DNA of 64,000 nt from Sphingobacteriaceae bacterium (GTDB lineage: Bacteria > Bacteroidota > Bacteroidia > Sphingobacteriales > Sphingobacteriaceae), in assembly GCA_014380615.1 (NCBI GenBank), contig JACMJM010000010.1, positions 119,468 through 183,467 on the forward strand, in the 5' to 3' direction. This document shows, piece after piece, positions 55,692 through 64,000 of the stretch. The stretch's first letter is position 1. The number at the start of each line of letters is the position of its first letter. Below the pieces are notes generated by a model. It searched no databases, had not been told where the DNA came from, and saw only the letters and a list, made by a program, of their open reading frames with translations. Both the position numbers and the translations under genes were made by a program.

Positions 55692-56831
55692 TCACACTTT
55701 TACTTTAATGGTTTTTTGCACCAGTCTGGCTTTGGCTATGGCCTCCTCGCGGTTATCATCTATTATGGTAACATGTCCCATTTTACGAAAGGGCTTGGTG
55801 AACTTCTTTCCGTAAAGGTGAACGTATACTCCCGGTTCTTTCATGATTTTTTCAATGCCTTCATATTCTGCCAGGCCTTCAAATCCTTTTTCGCCCAAAA
55901 GGTTAATCATAACAGCGTTGCCTACCGCAGTGGTATCTCCGAGCGGTAAATTAAAGATCGCCCGCAAGTGCTGTTCGAATTGAGATGTTTTGTTGCCTTC
56001 TATACTTTGGTGGCCGCTATTGTGCGGACGAGGGGCAAGTTCATTAACTAACAGATTTCCGTCTTTGGTAAGGAACATTTCGACCGCCAGCACACCGGTA
56101 ATTTTTAAGGCCTCGGCAATTTGAACGGCCAACTGATCGGCTTCCTTAAGTACTTCGACGGGGAGGGTTGAGGGGGAAATCAAAAACTCGACAAGATTGG
56201 CGTCGGGGTTAAAATCCATTTCCACGCAAGGGAAGGTTTTTACTTCTCCGTCTTCATTCCGGGCTACAATCACTGCGATTTCTTTCTCAAAATCAATCCA
56301 GTCTTCAACAATACTCGGGGCGTCGAAAGCGTTTTCTAAATCTGCTTTTGATTTTACTTTGTATACTCCACGTCCGTCATATCCGTCTTTACGAAGTTTC
56401 TGAATAAAAGGGAATTCTATTTCGGCAGCCTTTAACGCCGCTTTAGACGCAATTAACTGAAAAGGCGAAGTTGGGATGTCGTTCTGTTTAAAAAATTCTT
56501 TCTGAAGTCCCTTATCCTGAATAAGGCGTATGATTCGTGGCTGCGGAAATACACGTACTCCTTCTTCTTCGAGTTGTTGCAGGGCATCAACATTTACTTT
56601 CTCAATTTCTATGGTTAGTAAATCCGTTTGCTTACCGAATTTGTAAACCGTGTCGAAATCGGTTAGTGAGCCAACTTCAAATTTGTCACAAAGGTTTTTA
56701 CACGGTGCGTCAGGATCAGGATCGAGTACTTTGATGCTAGTATTATAGTTTATAGCTTCCTGGATAAGCATACGCCCAAGCTGGCCGCCTCCAAGAATTC
56801 CTACACGTAAATCTCCGTAAAATGCTTTCAT
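55692..56831 (-). CDS. purK: N5-carboxyaminoimidazole ribonucleotide synthase
   Basis: 379 aa ATP-grasp enzyme. The N-terminus reads VGILGGGQLGRMLIQEAINY, the central loop KLRKDGYDGRGVYKVKS, and the metal region LLVNELAPRPHNSGHQSIEG. It carboxylates AIR with ATP and bicarbonate to give N5-CAIR for PurE. It lies 62 bases after nuoB on the same strand. Confidence 0.95.
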   Translation of the reverse strand: MKAFYGDLRVGILGGGQLGRMLIQEAINYNTSIKVLDPDPDAPCKNLCDKFEVGSLTDFDTVYKFGKQTDLLTIEIEKVNVDALQQLEEEGVRVFPQPRIIRLIQDKGLQKEFFKQNDIPTSPFQLIASKAALKAAEIEFPFIQKLRKDGYDGRGVYKVKSKADLENAFDAPSIVEDWIDFEKEIAVIVARNEDGEVKTFPCVEMDFNPDANLVEFLISPSTLPVEVLKEADQLAVQIAEALKITGVLAVEMFLTKDGNLLVNELAPRPHNSGHQSIEGNKTSQFEQHLRAIFNLPLGDTTAVGNAVMINLLGEKGFEGLAEYEGIEKIMKEPGVYVHLYGKKFTKPFRKMGHVTIIDDNREEAIAKARLVQKTIKVKV

Positions 56832-56893
56832 TGGAATATTAAATCAAAATTAAAAATTAAAAACCCACAGGAGTTCTGAAATACCCGGTTTTA

Positions 56894-57379
56894 CTATTTT
56901 GACGATAACAGGCTTTCTTCCTTTATTTTCTTTTGTAATTCGAGAATTGCTCCGATTAATGATTCGGGGCGGGGCGGACAACCCTGAACGTATACATCTA
57001 CCGGAATTATTCGATCAACACCTTTTACCACATGATAACCATGCTGCCAGTAAGGCCCCCCGCAATTTGAACATGAGCCCATCGAGATAACATACTTAGG
57101 CTCTGGCATTTGTTCGTAGAGGCGTTTAATACGTTCCGCCATTTTAAAGGTAACGGTTCCCGCAATGATAATTACATCCGACTGGCGGGGTGATGGCCGC
57201 GGAAAAACTCCCAAGCGATCGAAATCGTAAGTAGAAGCGTAAGAACCCATCATTTCTATGGCGCAGCAGGCTATCCCAAAACTTACCGGCCAGATAGACG
57301 ATAAACGTGCCCAATTTAACAGGTCGTCTACTTTAGTGATTATAACCCCACCATCTTGCGACATCTTTTCTAAACTCAT
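56894..57379 (-). CDS. nuoB: NADH-quinone oxidoreductase subunit B
   Basis: 161 aa. The N2-cluster cysteines are all present: the Cys pair in [13 protein letters not shown], one in [11 protein letters not shown], and one in [14 protein letters not shown]. NuoB carries the terminal 4Fe-4S cluster that reduces quinone in complex I. It overlaps nuoA by 4 bases. No nuoC or later subunit follows; purK does. Confidence 0.94.
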   Translation of the reverse strand: MSLEKMSQDGGVIITKVDDLLNWARLSSIWPVSFGIACCAIEMMGSYASTYDFDRLGVFPRPSPRQSDVIIIAGTVTFKMAERIKRLYEQMPEPKYVISMGSCSNCGGPYWQHGYHVVKGVDRIIPVDVYVQGCPPRPESLIGAILELQKKIKEESLLSSK

Positions 57380-57972
57380 GATTGCGGCGGTTTTCTAAAT
57401 GTTGGTTTAAACGCAGGTTTGGGCGGCGGATTTACAGAAGCCGTTTGAACCACTATTTCCTGTAATACCTCTTTCTCAAGCGTAAAAGGTTTTACGGTAT
57501 AAACTTCATTATTTATCTTGTCGTACACAGATAAGGGTATTTTTACATCTACAACCGGAAGCTTTTGCTCGGGCCTAATCCAGTCCAGATCTCCTTTTCG
57601 CCACACATACACCAAGCCGATAAGAAGTATTCCCACGAAAATAAACATTTCGATAAGTGTGAGCCATCCCCACATAGGGTCGGCGTTAATTAACGCTTTC
57701 TGGCCGAAAACGGTGGTCCATGGAAATATGAAGATGATTTCGACATCGAATAAAAGGAATATTAATGCGATGACGTAGAATCTGGAATTAAATTGCAACC
57801 AGGAATTTCCGGTGGGCTCTTCGCCGCATTCGTAAGAGGAGAGTTTTAAAGGTGTAGGTTTACGGAGTGATAATAATTTTGACAGGAACAGAGTTGCTGA
57901 TACCAGTACTATACCTATAATCAGGAAAATAAAGATTTTACCAAACTCTGTAAGCTGAGAGGCCTGCTGCAT
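57376..57972 (-). CDS. nuoA: NADH-quinone oxidoreductase subunit A
   Basis: 198 aa from the ATG at 57972; the frame also opens at a TTG (57981), which lies over the promoter box. Three membrane helices and the motif [20 protein letters not shown], containing the conserved loop Cys of NuoA, are present. A C-terminal extension of about 60 residues (Pro-rich end) is longer than in most NuoA. It overlaps nuoB by 4 bases. Confidence 0.92.
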   Translation of the reverse strand: MQQASQLTEFGKIFIFLIIGIVLVSATLFLSKLLSLRKPTPLKLSSYECGEEPTGNSWLQFNSRFYVIALIFLLFDVEIIFIFPWTTVFGQKALINADPMWGWLTLIEMFIFVGILLIGLVYVWRKGDLDWIRPEQKLPVVDVKIPLSVYDKINNEVYTVKPFTLEKEVLQEIVVQTASVNPPPKPAFKPTFRKPPQS

Positions 57973-57978
57973 GGGTGG

Positions 57979-57986
57979 CAAATTTA
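57979..57986 (-). promoter_or_regulatory. Promoter -7 element of nuoA, nearly leaderless
   Basis: The minus strand reads TAAATTTG. The predicted transcription start is about 3 bases before the ATG at 57972. Confidence 0.45.
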
Positions 57987-58125
57987 GTAATTTTTGGGAT
58001 GGAGTGCGAGATAATGTTTTAGAACTACAGAGAATCGCTTTTAATTCTCAGACCTGTTTTTATAGTAATACTCGTCATGTGAATCGGTTTGTGGATGACC
58101 CAATGCCCAAGCCTTCTGACCTATA

Positions 58126-58647
58126 CTATATTATAAAATCATTCTTGTTAAAAAACCTCACTCTGCTATCGGCTTCTTCCACCAGCTGATTGTAGGTTGT
58201 GCTGTAGTCAAACTGTAAGTCTTCATGTAGTTTCGGAAGTATCTTTTTTACCTTCTCCATTTGCCTGCCGAAAATTGCCTGAAGTGGTTTGTGTGATGAA
58301 CGCGTATCGGCAAATTCTATAAAATTGCTGCAGAACCATAATAACAGTTCCAGTTCCACTTCTTTTGATCCGGTATATTTCGCGTGCTTAGCCAGCAGGC
58401 GAACTATTTTTCGTAACTCTTTGGTACTGGTGTAAGAAGACCGATTCAGATTCTGAAAGTTAACGAGCAGGCTCGCCTTAACCTCTTCGGCATAATTTAT
58501 CGGATTCTCAGCTTCGTACAAAAGATAGCTCAGCAGCTCTTTATTATCCTTTTTATATTTGGCCAGTCTGAGGCAAATCTCCGTCAGGGACTCAGTATTA
58601 AGCGAGCGCAGCTCTTTTTTTATGTCACTTAATTTTTCTACTCTCAT
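58126..58647 (-). CDS. Conserved helical protein, function unknown
   Basis: 173 aa, all-helical, no signal peptide or membrane helix. Sequence runs such as RLAKYKKDNKELLSYLLYEAE and ELLLWFCSNFIEFADTR suggest a HEAT- or ARM-like helical fold, but no family was recognised. It is probably a real gene: good length, typical codon use, own space between nuoA and the divergent symporter. The 144-base gap to nuoA holds nothing else notable. Confidence 0.75.
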   Translation of the reverse strand: MRVEKLSDIKKELRSLNTESLTEICLRLAKYKKDNKELLSYLLYEAENPINYAEEVKASLLVNFQNLNRSSYTSTKELRKIVRLLAKHAKYTGSKEVELELLLWFCSNFIEFADTRSSHKPLQAIFGRQMEKVKKILPKLHEDLQFDYSTTYNQLVEEADSRVRFFNKNDFII

Positions 58648-58658
58648 TAACTGTTTGG

Positions 58659-58689
58659 TTTGCCGGGTAAATCTAATTATTTACATTTG
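58659..58689 (+). promoter_or_regulatory. Perfect sigma-A promoter of the dicarboxylate symporter
   Basis: TTTG at 58659-58662, exactly 19 bases, TACATTTG at 58682-58689. The leader to the ATG at 58713 is about 20 bases. Confidence 0.8.
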
Positions 58690-58712
58690 TTCAATTCATT
58701 AAAATTCCTTTT

Positions 58713-60092
58713 ATGAAGTTAAAACAGGCAGGATATGCTGCTATAATCACCGTTTTTATCGCTGCCCTGCTTACTTTTTTCAATTCATATAATTTATTGG
58801 CAGTTCCTCCTTTGGTACTTATTTTTTCCCGATGGCTCGCCATAACCGGTTTGGTATTGTACGCCATAAAGAAAAATTCTTTAACCACCTGGATCCTGAT
58901 TTCTATGGTAATAGGTGCCGAGATAGGGCACGACTATCCTGAGATCGGAATCAAGCTTCAGGTACTAAGTAAGATCTTTTTGAAGCTCATCAAAACCATT
59001 GTGGCACCGCTTCTTTTTGCTACCCTGGTTTACGGTATCGCGGGCCATGCCGATTTGAAGCAGGTAGGGCGGATGGGCTGGAAATCTATTCTTTATTTTG
59101 AAGTGGTTACCACCATTGCTTTATTTATAGGGCTGGCGGCTATTAATCTTTCACAAGCGGGGGCGGGTATTAAGATGCCTCCCGAGGCTCAGGAAAAACT
59201 GCCGGATGTTCCCGCTCAATCTCTTAACGATATTATTCTCCATATTTTTCCCGAAAACATAGCAAAGTCAATAGCCGAAGGTCAGATTTTGCAGATCGTA
59301 GTGTTCAGTATTATATTCGGAATCGCTTTGGCTATGGTGCGTGAAGAGAAGCGGCTACCTATGCTAAAAGCCACCGAGAGTCTGTCTGAGGTGATGTTTA
59401 AGTTCACAAACATCGTAATGTATTTTGCGCCGATAGGGGTGGGAGCGGCTATCGCTTACACCGTAGGGCATATGGGATTGGGTATTTTAATTAACCTGTT
59501 TCAATTACTGGCTACACTCTATGTGGCCCTTATCGTATTCCTTTTGGGGGTATTATTGCCTATCGCACTTATAGTAGGTGTGCCTATTAAGAAGTTTCTC
59601 GAAGCGATAGCAGGGCCTGTTTCTATCGCATTTGCAACAACAAGCTCTGAAGCTGCTTTGCCACGGGCGATGGAGAATATGGAAAAATTAGGCGTGCCGC
59701 GAAAAATAGTGGCGTTTGTAATGCCAACCGGCTACAGCTTTAATCTGGACGGAACAACTTTATACCTCGCTCTTGCTTCAATCTTTGTTTCTCAGGCTGC
59801 GGGGATGAATCTTAGTATTAGTCAACAACTAATTATTGTTTTTACCTTAATGCTTACTAGCAAGGGCGTTGCGGGTGTTCCCAGAGCGTCGCTTGTTATT
59901 TTACTAGGCACTGCGGCATCATTCGGGATGCCTACGTGGCCCATATTTATCATTTTGGGTATAGATGAGCTGATGGACATGGCACGAACCTCGGTTAACG
60001 TTATCGGGAATTGTCTTGCCACGGTTGTGATCGCCAAATGGGAAAATGAGTTTAATCCTCCAACCGAAAACGCAGACCAAACCTTATTGTAA
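58713..60092 (+). CDS. Dicarboxylate/amino acid:cation symporter (DAACS family)
   Basis: 459 aa with eight membrane helices and two re-entrant loops. HP1 serine-rich motif FATTSSEAALPRAM and the family segment PTGYSFNLDGTTLYLALASI are present, as is NVIGNCLATVVIAKWE at the end (Asn/Asp of the Na+/substrate site). Two extra hydrophobic segments lie at the N-terminus (about 5-55), more than in GltP. Substrates are dicarboxylates, glutamate or aspartate; not decided. Confidence 0.92.
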   Translation: MKLKQAGYAAIITVFIAALLTFFNSYNLLAVPPLVLIFSRWLAITGLVLYAIKKNSLTTWILISMVIGAEIGHDYPEIGIKLQVLSKIFLKLIKTIVAPLLFATLVYGIAGHADLKQVGRMGWKSILYFEVVTTIALFIGLAAINLSQAGAGIKMPPEAQEKLPDVPAQSLNDIILHIFPENIAKSIAEGQILQIVVFSIIFGIALAMVREEKRLPMLKATESLSEVMFKFTNIVMYFAPIGVGAAIAYTVGHMGLGILINLFQLLATLYVALIVFLLGVLLPIALIVGVPIKKFLEAIAGPVSIAFATTSSEAALPRAMENMEKLGVPRKIVAFVMPTGYSFNLDGTTLYLALASIFVSQAAGMNLSISQQLIIVFTLMLTSKGVAGVPRASLVILLGTAASFGMPTWPIFIILGIDELMDMARTSVNVIGNCLATVVIAKWENEFNPPTENADQTLL

Positions 60093-60106
60093 TAATTTAA
60101 ATTAAC

Positions 60107-60622
60107 ATGTCGAACAAATCAAAGAAGATATTTCTTGCCTTAAGTGTAGTTGTTCCTTTTCTTATCTATTGTTTCTATTACTATGGGATGATGGTGAAAA
60201 ACGCACCCTACAAATTCTCTGAATTTGAGTCTTTAACTTTTAAATATGGTTTGGGCGATAGTTTGGTGAACCAGTACGATTCTAAAACATTTTTATACCA
60301 ATATGTGGCCGAAAATGACTCGCTGATAAAGAAAAAAGTTAAGCTGTCTAATGACGATCTGTTATATCTTCATCGTAAAGCTGCTCAGCTGGGATATTGG
60401 AATTTTCCGTCGCAAATCGTTAATAAAGAGGAAGATAGTAAGACAAGTACACCTCACTATTATATCGAATTTAAGTACAAGAAAAAATCTAAAGCAGTTC
60501 TGTTTGATCTTTCTTATAACGGAGATCCGAAGCTTAAAGATGCCGTTCGGCGATTGATAGAGGAGATTAGCAGAACGATTAATGATGCTGAAGATAGGAC
60601 TGAAGGTGTTGCGGTAAAGTAA
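60107..60622 (+). CDS. Membrane-anchored protein of unknown function
   Basis: 171 aa. One N-terminal helix (about 8-28) followed by a soluble domain with alternating strands and helices (FESLTFKYGLGDSLVNQYDS ... HYYIEFKYKKKSKAVLFDL). No named family was recognised. It starts 14 bases after the symporter stop and is probably in its operon. It lacks Cys residues and metal motifs. Confidence 0.75.
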   Translation: MSNKSKKIFLALSVVVPFLIYCFYYYGMMVKNAPYKFSEFESLTFKYGLGDSLVNQYDSKTFLYQYVAENDSLIKKKVKLSNDDLLYLHRKAAQLGYWNFPSQIVNKEEDSKTSTPHYYIEFKYKKKSKAVLFDLSYNGDPKLKDAVRRLIEEISRTINDAEDRTEGVAVK

Positions 60623-60636
60623 TTCTTACCAGAGTG

Positions 60637-60718
60637 TTAAGTTAATGTTAAGGGTACATAATCATTAAGTTAAATTAACTATTACACTAATATTCATTTA
60701 ACATTAAGTCTATTTTTG
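60637..60718 (+). promoter_or_regulatory. TTAA-rich upstream region and -7 box of the porin gene
   Basis: TTAA occurs eight times between 60637 and 60707, in three clusters: GTTAAGTTAATGTTAAG, CATTAAGTTAAATTAAC and TTTAACATTAAG. The -7 box TATTTTTG is at 60711-60718. The spaced repeats look like activator sites; a PhoB-type regulator is a guess based on the porin family. Confidence 0.45.
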
Positions 60719-60735
60719 CGGCATAATAAAGCAGC

Positions 60736-61962
60736 ATGAAAACACTTAATCTTATCCTTATCGCATTTTTAGTATCAGTAAGTGCCTACGCACAGCAAAC
60801 AAAAGTTGATACTGTAAAAGAAGTTCCAGCCACGGCAAAACCGGCACCTAAAAAGTCGGAGTGGTATGACAAGATAAGCCTTAGAGGCTATACACAGGTT
60901 AGATATAACCGTTTACTTGAAACCAACGCCGACCTGCAGTGCGAGCAGTGTGATAAATCATGGGGTGGAAACGGAGGTTTTTTTCTTCGCCGTATTCGAC
61001 TGGTTTTTTCTGGACAGGTTAACGAACGCTTATATTTTTATATTCAACCCGACTTTGCCTCAAGTCCTGATGGTACCAACAATAATTTCGGGCAGATTCG
61101 CGATGCCTATTTTGATTTGGGCCTGGATCTGAAAAATGAATTCAGATTGCGGTTTGGCCAAAGTAAAGTGCCTTACGGATTCGAAAATTTACAATCGAGC
61201 CAAAACAGATTACCCTTAGATCGAAACGACGCGATAAACAGTGCAATTAGTAATGAGCGCGATTTAGGTGTGTTCTTTTATTGGGCTCCTAAAAAGGTAC
61301 GCGACCGTTTTTCTTACCTGGTAAGCTCAGGTTTGAAAGGATCAGGAGATTACGGTGTTTTCGCTTTCGGTGCGTTCAACGGCCAAACAGCCAATAAGAA
61401 TGAAGCGAATAATCAACCTCATATTGTAAGTCGTATTTCTTATCCGATCCAAATCGGAAAGCAGATTATTGAGCCGGGAATTCAAGCATACAGCGGTAAA
61501 TATGTAGTCACTTCTGTAGGTACAGGTGTAACGTCTAAACCTAAAAATCAATATAAAGACGAAAGGGCTGCAGCTTCATTCATTCTTTATCCACAGCCAT
61601 TTGGTTTACAGTTAGAATATAATATTGGTACCGGGCCAGAATACAATACGGCAACCAAAACTATCGAGCAAAGACGCCTGGAGGGAGGTTACGCCCTGGC
61701 ATCTTATGCCGTAAAGTTCAAAAATCAAGCCTTGTACCCTTTTGTTCGCTATCATTTTTATGACGGAGGAAAGAAATTCGAGAAAGACGCGAGAACATAT
61801 AAAGTAAATGAATTGGAGTTAGGTGCCGAATGGCAGCCATTTAAGAACTTCGAATTGGTAACTATGTATACTATTTCCGAACGCAGATTCGAAGATTCAG
61901 CAAAACCGTTAAACGATCAAAAAGGCCAGCTGTTAAGATTACAGGTACAGTTTAATTACTGA
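60736..61962 (+). CDS. Phosphate-selective-type porin (OprO/OprP family)
   Basis: 408 aa with a signal peptide ending SAYAQQ. The N-terminal strand ISLRGYTQVRYNRL and the region GGFFLRRIRLVFSGQVNERL, followed by YFYIQPDF, are the family signature. It ends LRLQVQFNY as a barrel. A Cys pair (CEQC) lies at about residue 61. Outer-membrane anion or phosphate uptake is likely. The unusual TTAA-rich region upstream supports regulated expression. A strong terminator follows. Confidence 0.9.
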   Translation: MKTLNLILIAFLVSVSAYAQQTKVDTVKEVPATAKPAPKKSEWYDKISLRGYTQVRYNRLLETNADLQCEQCDKSWGGNGGFFLRRIRLVFSGQVNERLYFYIQPDFASSPDGTNNNFGQIRDAYFDLGLDLKNEFRLRFGQSKVPYGFENLQSSQNRLPLDRNDAINSAISNERDLGVFFYWAPKKVRDRFSYLVSSGLKGSGDYGVFAFGAFNGQTANKNEANNQPHIVSRISYPIQIGKQIIEPGIQAYSGKYVVTSVGTGVTSKPKNQYKDERAAASFILYPQPFGLQLEYNIGTGPEYNTATKTIEQRRLEGGYALASYAVKFKNQALYPFVRYHFYDGGKKFEKDARTYKVNELELGAEWQPFKNFELVTMYTISERRFEDSAKPLNDQKGQLLRLQVQFNY

Positions 61963-61978
61963 TAAAATTTTGTTAGGA

Positions 61979-62015
61979 GAGAAAGAGGCTGCATTTTTTG
62001 TAGCCTCTTTCTTGT
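61979..62015 (+). terminator. Terminator of the porin gene
   Basis: GAAAGAGGCTGCA pairs with GTAGCCTCTTTC around TTTTTT, with one wobble, then TTGTTT. It lies between the convergent porin and TrmH-type genes. Confidence 0.8.
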
Positions 62016-62030
62016 TTAAAGACCCCATAA

Positions 62031-62564
62031 TTAATATCCCAATTTCAGCTTTGCGAACAAATCCCACAAAACGATACCTGCTGATACTACTATATTAAAG
62101 GAATGTTTAGTGCCAAATTGCGGAATCTCAATACAGCCGTCAATTACAGACATAACCTCGTCTGAAACCCCATTTACCTCGTTCCCGAAAATTAAAGCAT
62201 ATTTTTTCGCTGCCGAAGGTTTAAAGTCGTTGAGGCTGATACTGTTTTTGGCTTGTTCTACCGCTATAATCTCGTAACCTTTACCGCGCAAGTCGGCGAT
62301 GGCACTTACAGTATTTTCATGGTATAACCAGTCGATAGAATGTGTGGCACCCAGGGCGGTTTTTTCTATTTCGCGGTGAGGCGGCTGCCCTGTAATGCCG
62401 CATAATATAACGTGTTCAACAGAAAAGCCGTCGGAAGTGCGAAAGATTGAACCCACATTATGCAGGCTTCTCACATTATCTAACACTACAACAACCGGAA
62501 GCTTTTCCTGCTTTTTAAACTCATCAACGCTAACGCGATTTAGTTCATCGAGTTTTAGCTTCAT
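62031..62564 (-). CDS. SpoU/TrmH-family RNA 2'-O-methyltransferase
   Basis: 177 aa, a short SPOUT enzyme. Motif 1 is VVVLDNVRSLHNVGSIFRTS (Asn/Arg), motif 2 YALIFGNEVNGVSDEVM, and motif 3 CIEIPQFGTKHSFNIVVSAG; together they make the knotted AdoMet site. Target nucleotide is unknown; tRNA is the common one. It starts 23 bases after the galK frame ends and is probably in its transcript. Confidence 0.9.
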   Translation of the reverse strand: MKLKLDELNRVSVDEFKKQEKLPVVVVLDNVRSLHNVGSIFRTSDGFSVEHVILCGITGQPPHREIEKTALGATHSIDWLYHENTVSAIADLRGKGYEIIAVEQAKNSISLNDFKPSAAKKYALIFGNEVNGVSDEVMSVIDGCIEIPQFGTKHSFNIVVSAGIVLWDLFAKLKLGY

Positions 62565-62587
62565 TTTAAAATCGGATTATGCCCGCC

Positions 62588-63739
62588 TTACAGCTCTGTA
62601 ACCCCACCGCCAATTTCAGAACTGTATACCGATGGTGCATAGCCAATCTTTTCTGTGTAATAAGCGGTTATTTTAGCAGTGAAATCTTCGAAAAAATCTT
62701 TTTTGACAAGAGCAATGGCGCATCCGCCAAAGCCGGCACCAGTCATGCGTGCGCCGCTGACCTCGGGATAATTAAGACAAAATTCAACCAGTGTATCCAG
62801 TTCTTTTCCAGATACCTCATACAGGTTTTTCAGTGAATCGTGCGAAGAATACATCAGGTTACCGAAATCTTTTAAGCGATTTTCGGCCAATGCTATAGCA
62901 GCCAGTTCAACCCGGTCGTTTTATTCTACCACATGTTTGGCGCGGTTTCTAATGGTAGAATCTTCGATTAAATGTTTGTGTTTTTCGAAAGTTTCCGAAT
63001 TGATATCACAAAGGTTATTGATCGTTAATTCAGTTTGAAGTGCTTTTAATGCTGTCTGGCATTCTAATACACGTTCATTGTATTTCGATTCGGCCAGCTT
63101 TCTTGGTTTGTTGGTATTTATGATAGCCAGAAGATGATCGCCAAGATTGCAGTCTACTGCCTGGTAATCTAACGTTTCGCAATTTAATTTTAAGGTTTTC
63201 TCTTTCTCTCCGAAAGTAACCGCGAACTGATCCATGATGCCAGAATTCACACCGATGAATTCATTCTCTACTATCTTACTTAAAATTACCAGGTCGAGTT
63301 TAGATAAGCCCGCATTAAACAATTCGTTAAAAGCGAAGGCGGTAACAATTTCTATTGATGCTGATGATGAAAGACCAGCACCAATCGGAAGATTGCCGTA
63401 GAAGAGCATATCAAGGCCCTGCAATTCTTTTCCGTCTTTTAAGAAATTATGAATAACTCCCAAGGGGTAGTTAAACCATGAACTGCCTGTTTTTTGATAA
63501 GACTTATTAACTTCAATATCAAGTGTTTCGCTAAAATTTGTGCTTCGAAATCTGAAAGTTCCGTTTTTATTTGGTGCAGTTAACAGGGTTGTGCCGTATG
63601 TTATGGCGCATGGCATTACAAGGCCGCCGTTATAATCTATATGCTCCCCAATAAGGTTTACCCTGCCCGGAGCGAAAAAAGTGTTTGTATTTTCCTGATC
63701 AAAAAACTCTCTGAATTGTTCTTTTAAACGTGATAACAT
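62588..63739 (-). pseudogene. galK: Galactokinase interrupted by one in-frame TAA
   Basis: The frame from 63739 to 62588 is 383 codons, the size of a normal GalK, but codon 273 is TAA (62923-62921) where homologues have Glu in the segment HVVE-E-NDRVELA. The rest continues in the same frame with no shift. Part 1 (63739-62921, 272 aa) has the GalK signature GRVNLIGEHIDYNGG and the phosphate loop LPIGAGLSSSASIE. Part 2 (from about 62920) has the third GHMP motif GARMTGAGFGGCAIA. A terminated protein would lack motif 3 and be inactive. A TTG at 62890 could restart part 2. Recent mutation, read-through or sequencing error are all possible. Confidence 0.88.
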
Positions 63740-63870
63740 GCTATTTTTTAATGAAGCGGCTAAATTATAATAATTTTTTTGCAGTATTACAGATTTTGAT
63801 TTTTTACCAAAAGATATTAGAGCGAGATTTTTACCAACCCTCGGTACACAGGCTTGTAAATAAAAAGAGG

Positions 63871-63903
63871 CCGTCTCATAAGCAATTATGAGATGGTTTT
63901 TTT
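63871..63903. terminator. Terminator-like hairpin upstream of galK
   Basis: CCGTCTCATAA (63871-63881) pairs with TTATGAGATGG (63886-63896) around GCAA, with one wobble, followed by seven T. It points rightward. It may end a plus-strand transcript or be the remnant of a mobile-element end. Confidence 0.55.
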
Positions 63904-63931
63904 ATGCTTTGATTTTGAAGATTCCACGTCG

Positions 63932-64000
63932 ATGGCATTTTCGTTATTAGTGTTAGCTAATGTTATTCTGGTAAGTTTTATAGGCTGGCGGCAGAGCAAA
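63932..64000 (+). CDS. Possible start of a membrane protein gene, cut by the window edge
   Basis: An ATG at 63932 opens 23 codons to the end of the window. They encode a single hydrophobic stretch (AFSLLVLANVILVSFIGWRQ). It could be the first helix of a transporter or a chance frame. Nothing else supports it. Confidence 0.3.
   Translation, partial: MAFSLLVLANVILVSFIGWRQSK

Noticed and set aside
62588..62920. Frameshift as the cause of the split galK
   Set aside because: Both halves are in the same frame; only one stop codon separates them.
63866..63903. Insertion-sequence terminus (AGGCCGTCTCATAA)
   Set aside because: Only one end is in the window and the hairpin with a T tract is explained as a terminator.

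Overview
The window looks like a chromosomal segment of a Bacteroidota bacterium, most likely a member of the Sphingobacteriaceae (Pedobacter or Solitalea type). The grounds are moderate AT richness, Bacteroidota promoters (TTTG, 19 bases, TAnnTTTG), few Shine-Dalgarno sites, type IX secretion parts (a CHU_C/gliding-type C-terminal domain cargo and two PorP/SprF proteins), TonB-dependent receptors, an HU-CCDC81/SPOR protein, a Bacteroidota-type Lgt and an acidic-insert RpoN. The genus is inferred, not proven. No rRNA, tRNA, CRISPR array, prophage or intact insertion sequence was found.

Positions 1-7473 hold the end of a nitrous oxide reductase cluster: the 3' end of nosZ with its CuA site, an unknown membrane protein, nosL, nosD, nosF and nosY. 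A copper-looking cassette follows: a small CX9CX3C membrane protein, a YtkA-like lipoprotein and an OprC/NosA-like TonB receptor that carries the CxxxM and HxM copper ligands. From 7557 to 14623 come a lipoprotein, a probable small RNA, ubiX, mtaB, lgt-suhB, an orphan coiled-coil gene between two repeat clusters, and an Nfu-type Fe-S protein. From 14707 to 22783 are purB and a divergent TetR-TolC-MFP-RND efflux operon with an 18-bp inverted-repeat operator over its promoter.

Positions 22949-36000 hold an oxidoreductase, a type IX cargo with two PorP/SprF genes, rpoN, a biotin carboxylase, ribE, guaA, a palindromic repeat array and an RsmB-like methyltransferase. Positions 36000-45834 carry transport genes (MarC, two APC permeases, a membrane pyrophosphatase) and the agmatine-to-putrescine pair aguB/aguA. 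Two small-gene cassettes interrupt this part. A GxxExxY gene inside inverted repeats sits between the convergent ends of the methyltransferase and marC. A four-helix-bundle gene inside a different repeat pair is spliced between aguB and aguA.

Positions 45896-54935 form a minus-strand envelope operon (1007-aa TPR protein, beta-barrel, HU-CCDC81/SPOR protein, ExbB, ExbD, TonB-like protein, folC). Positions 55100-57972 carry purE, purK and an isolated nuoA-nuoB pair. The right end has a dicarboxylate symporter, a phosphate-selective-type porin with a TTAA-rich upstream region, a TrmH-type RNA methyltransferase and a galactokinase gene that is full length except for one in-frame TAA.

The items most worth a second look are the copper cassette, the two repeat-bounded small-gene cassettes, the promoter-to-terminator small RNA near 8629-8694, the nonsense codon in galK and the run of nearly leaderless promoters.
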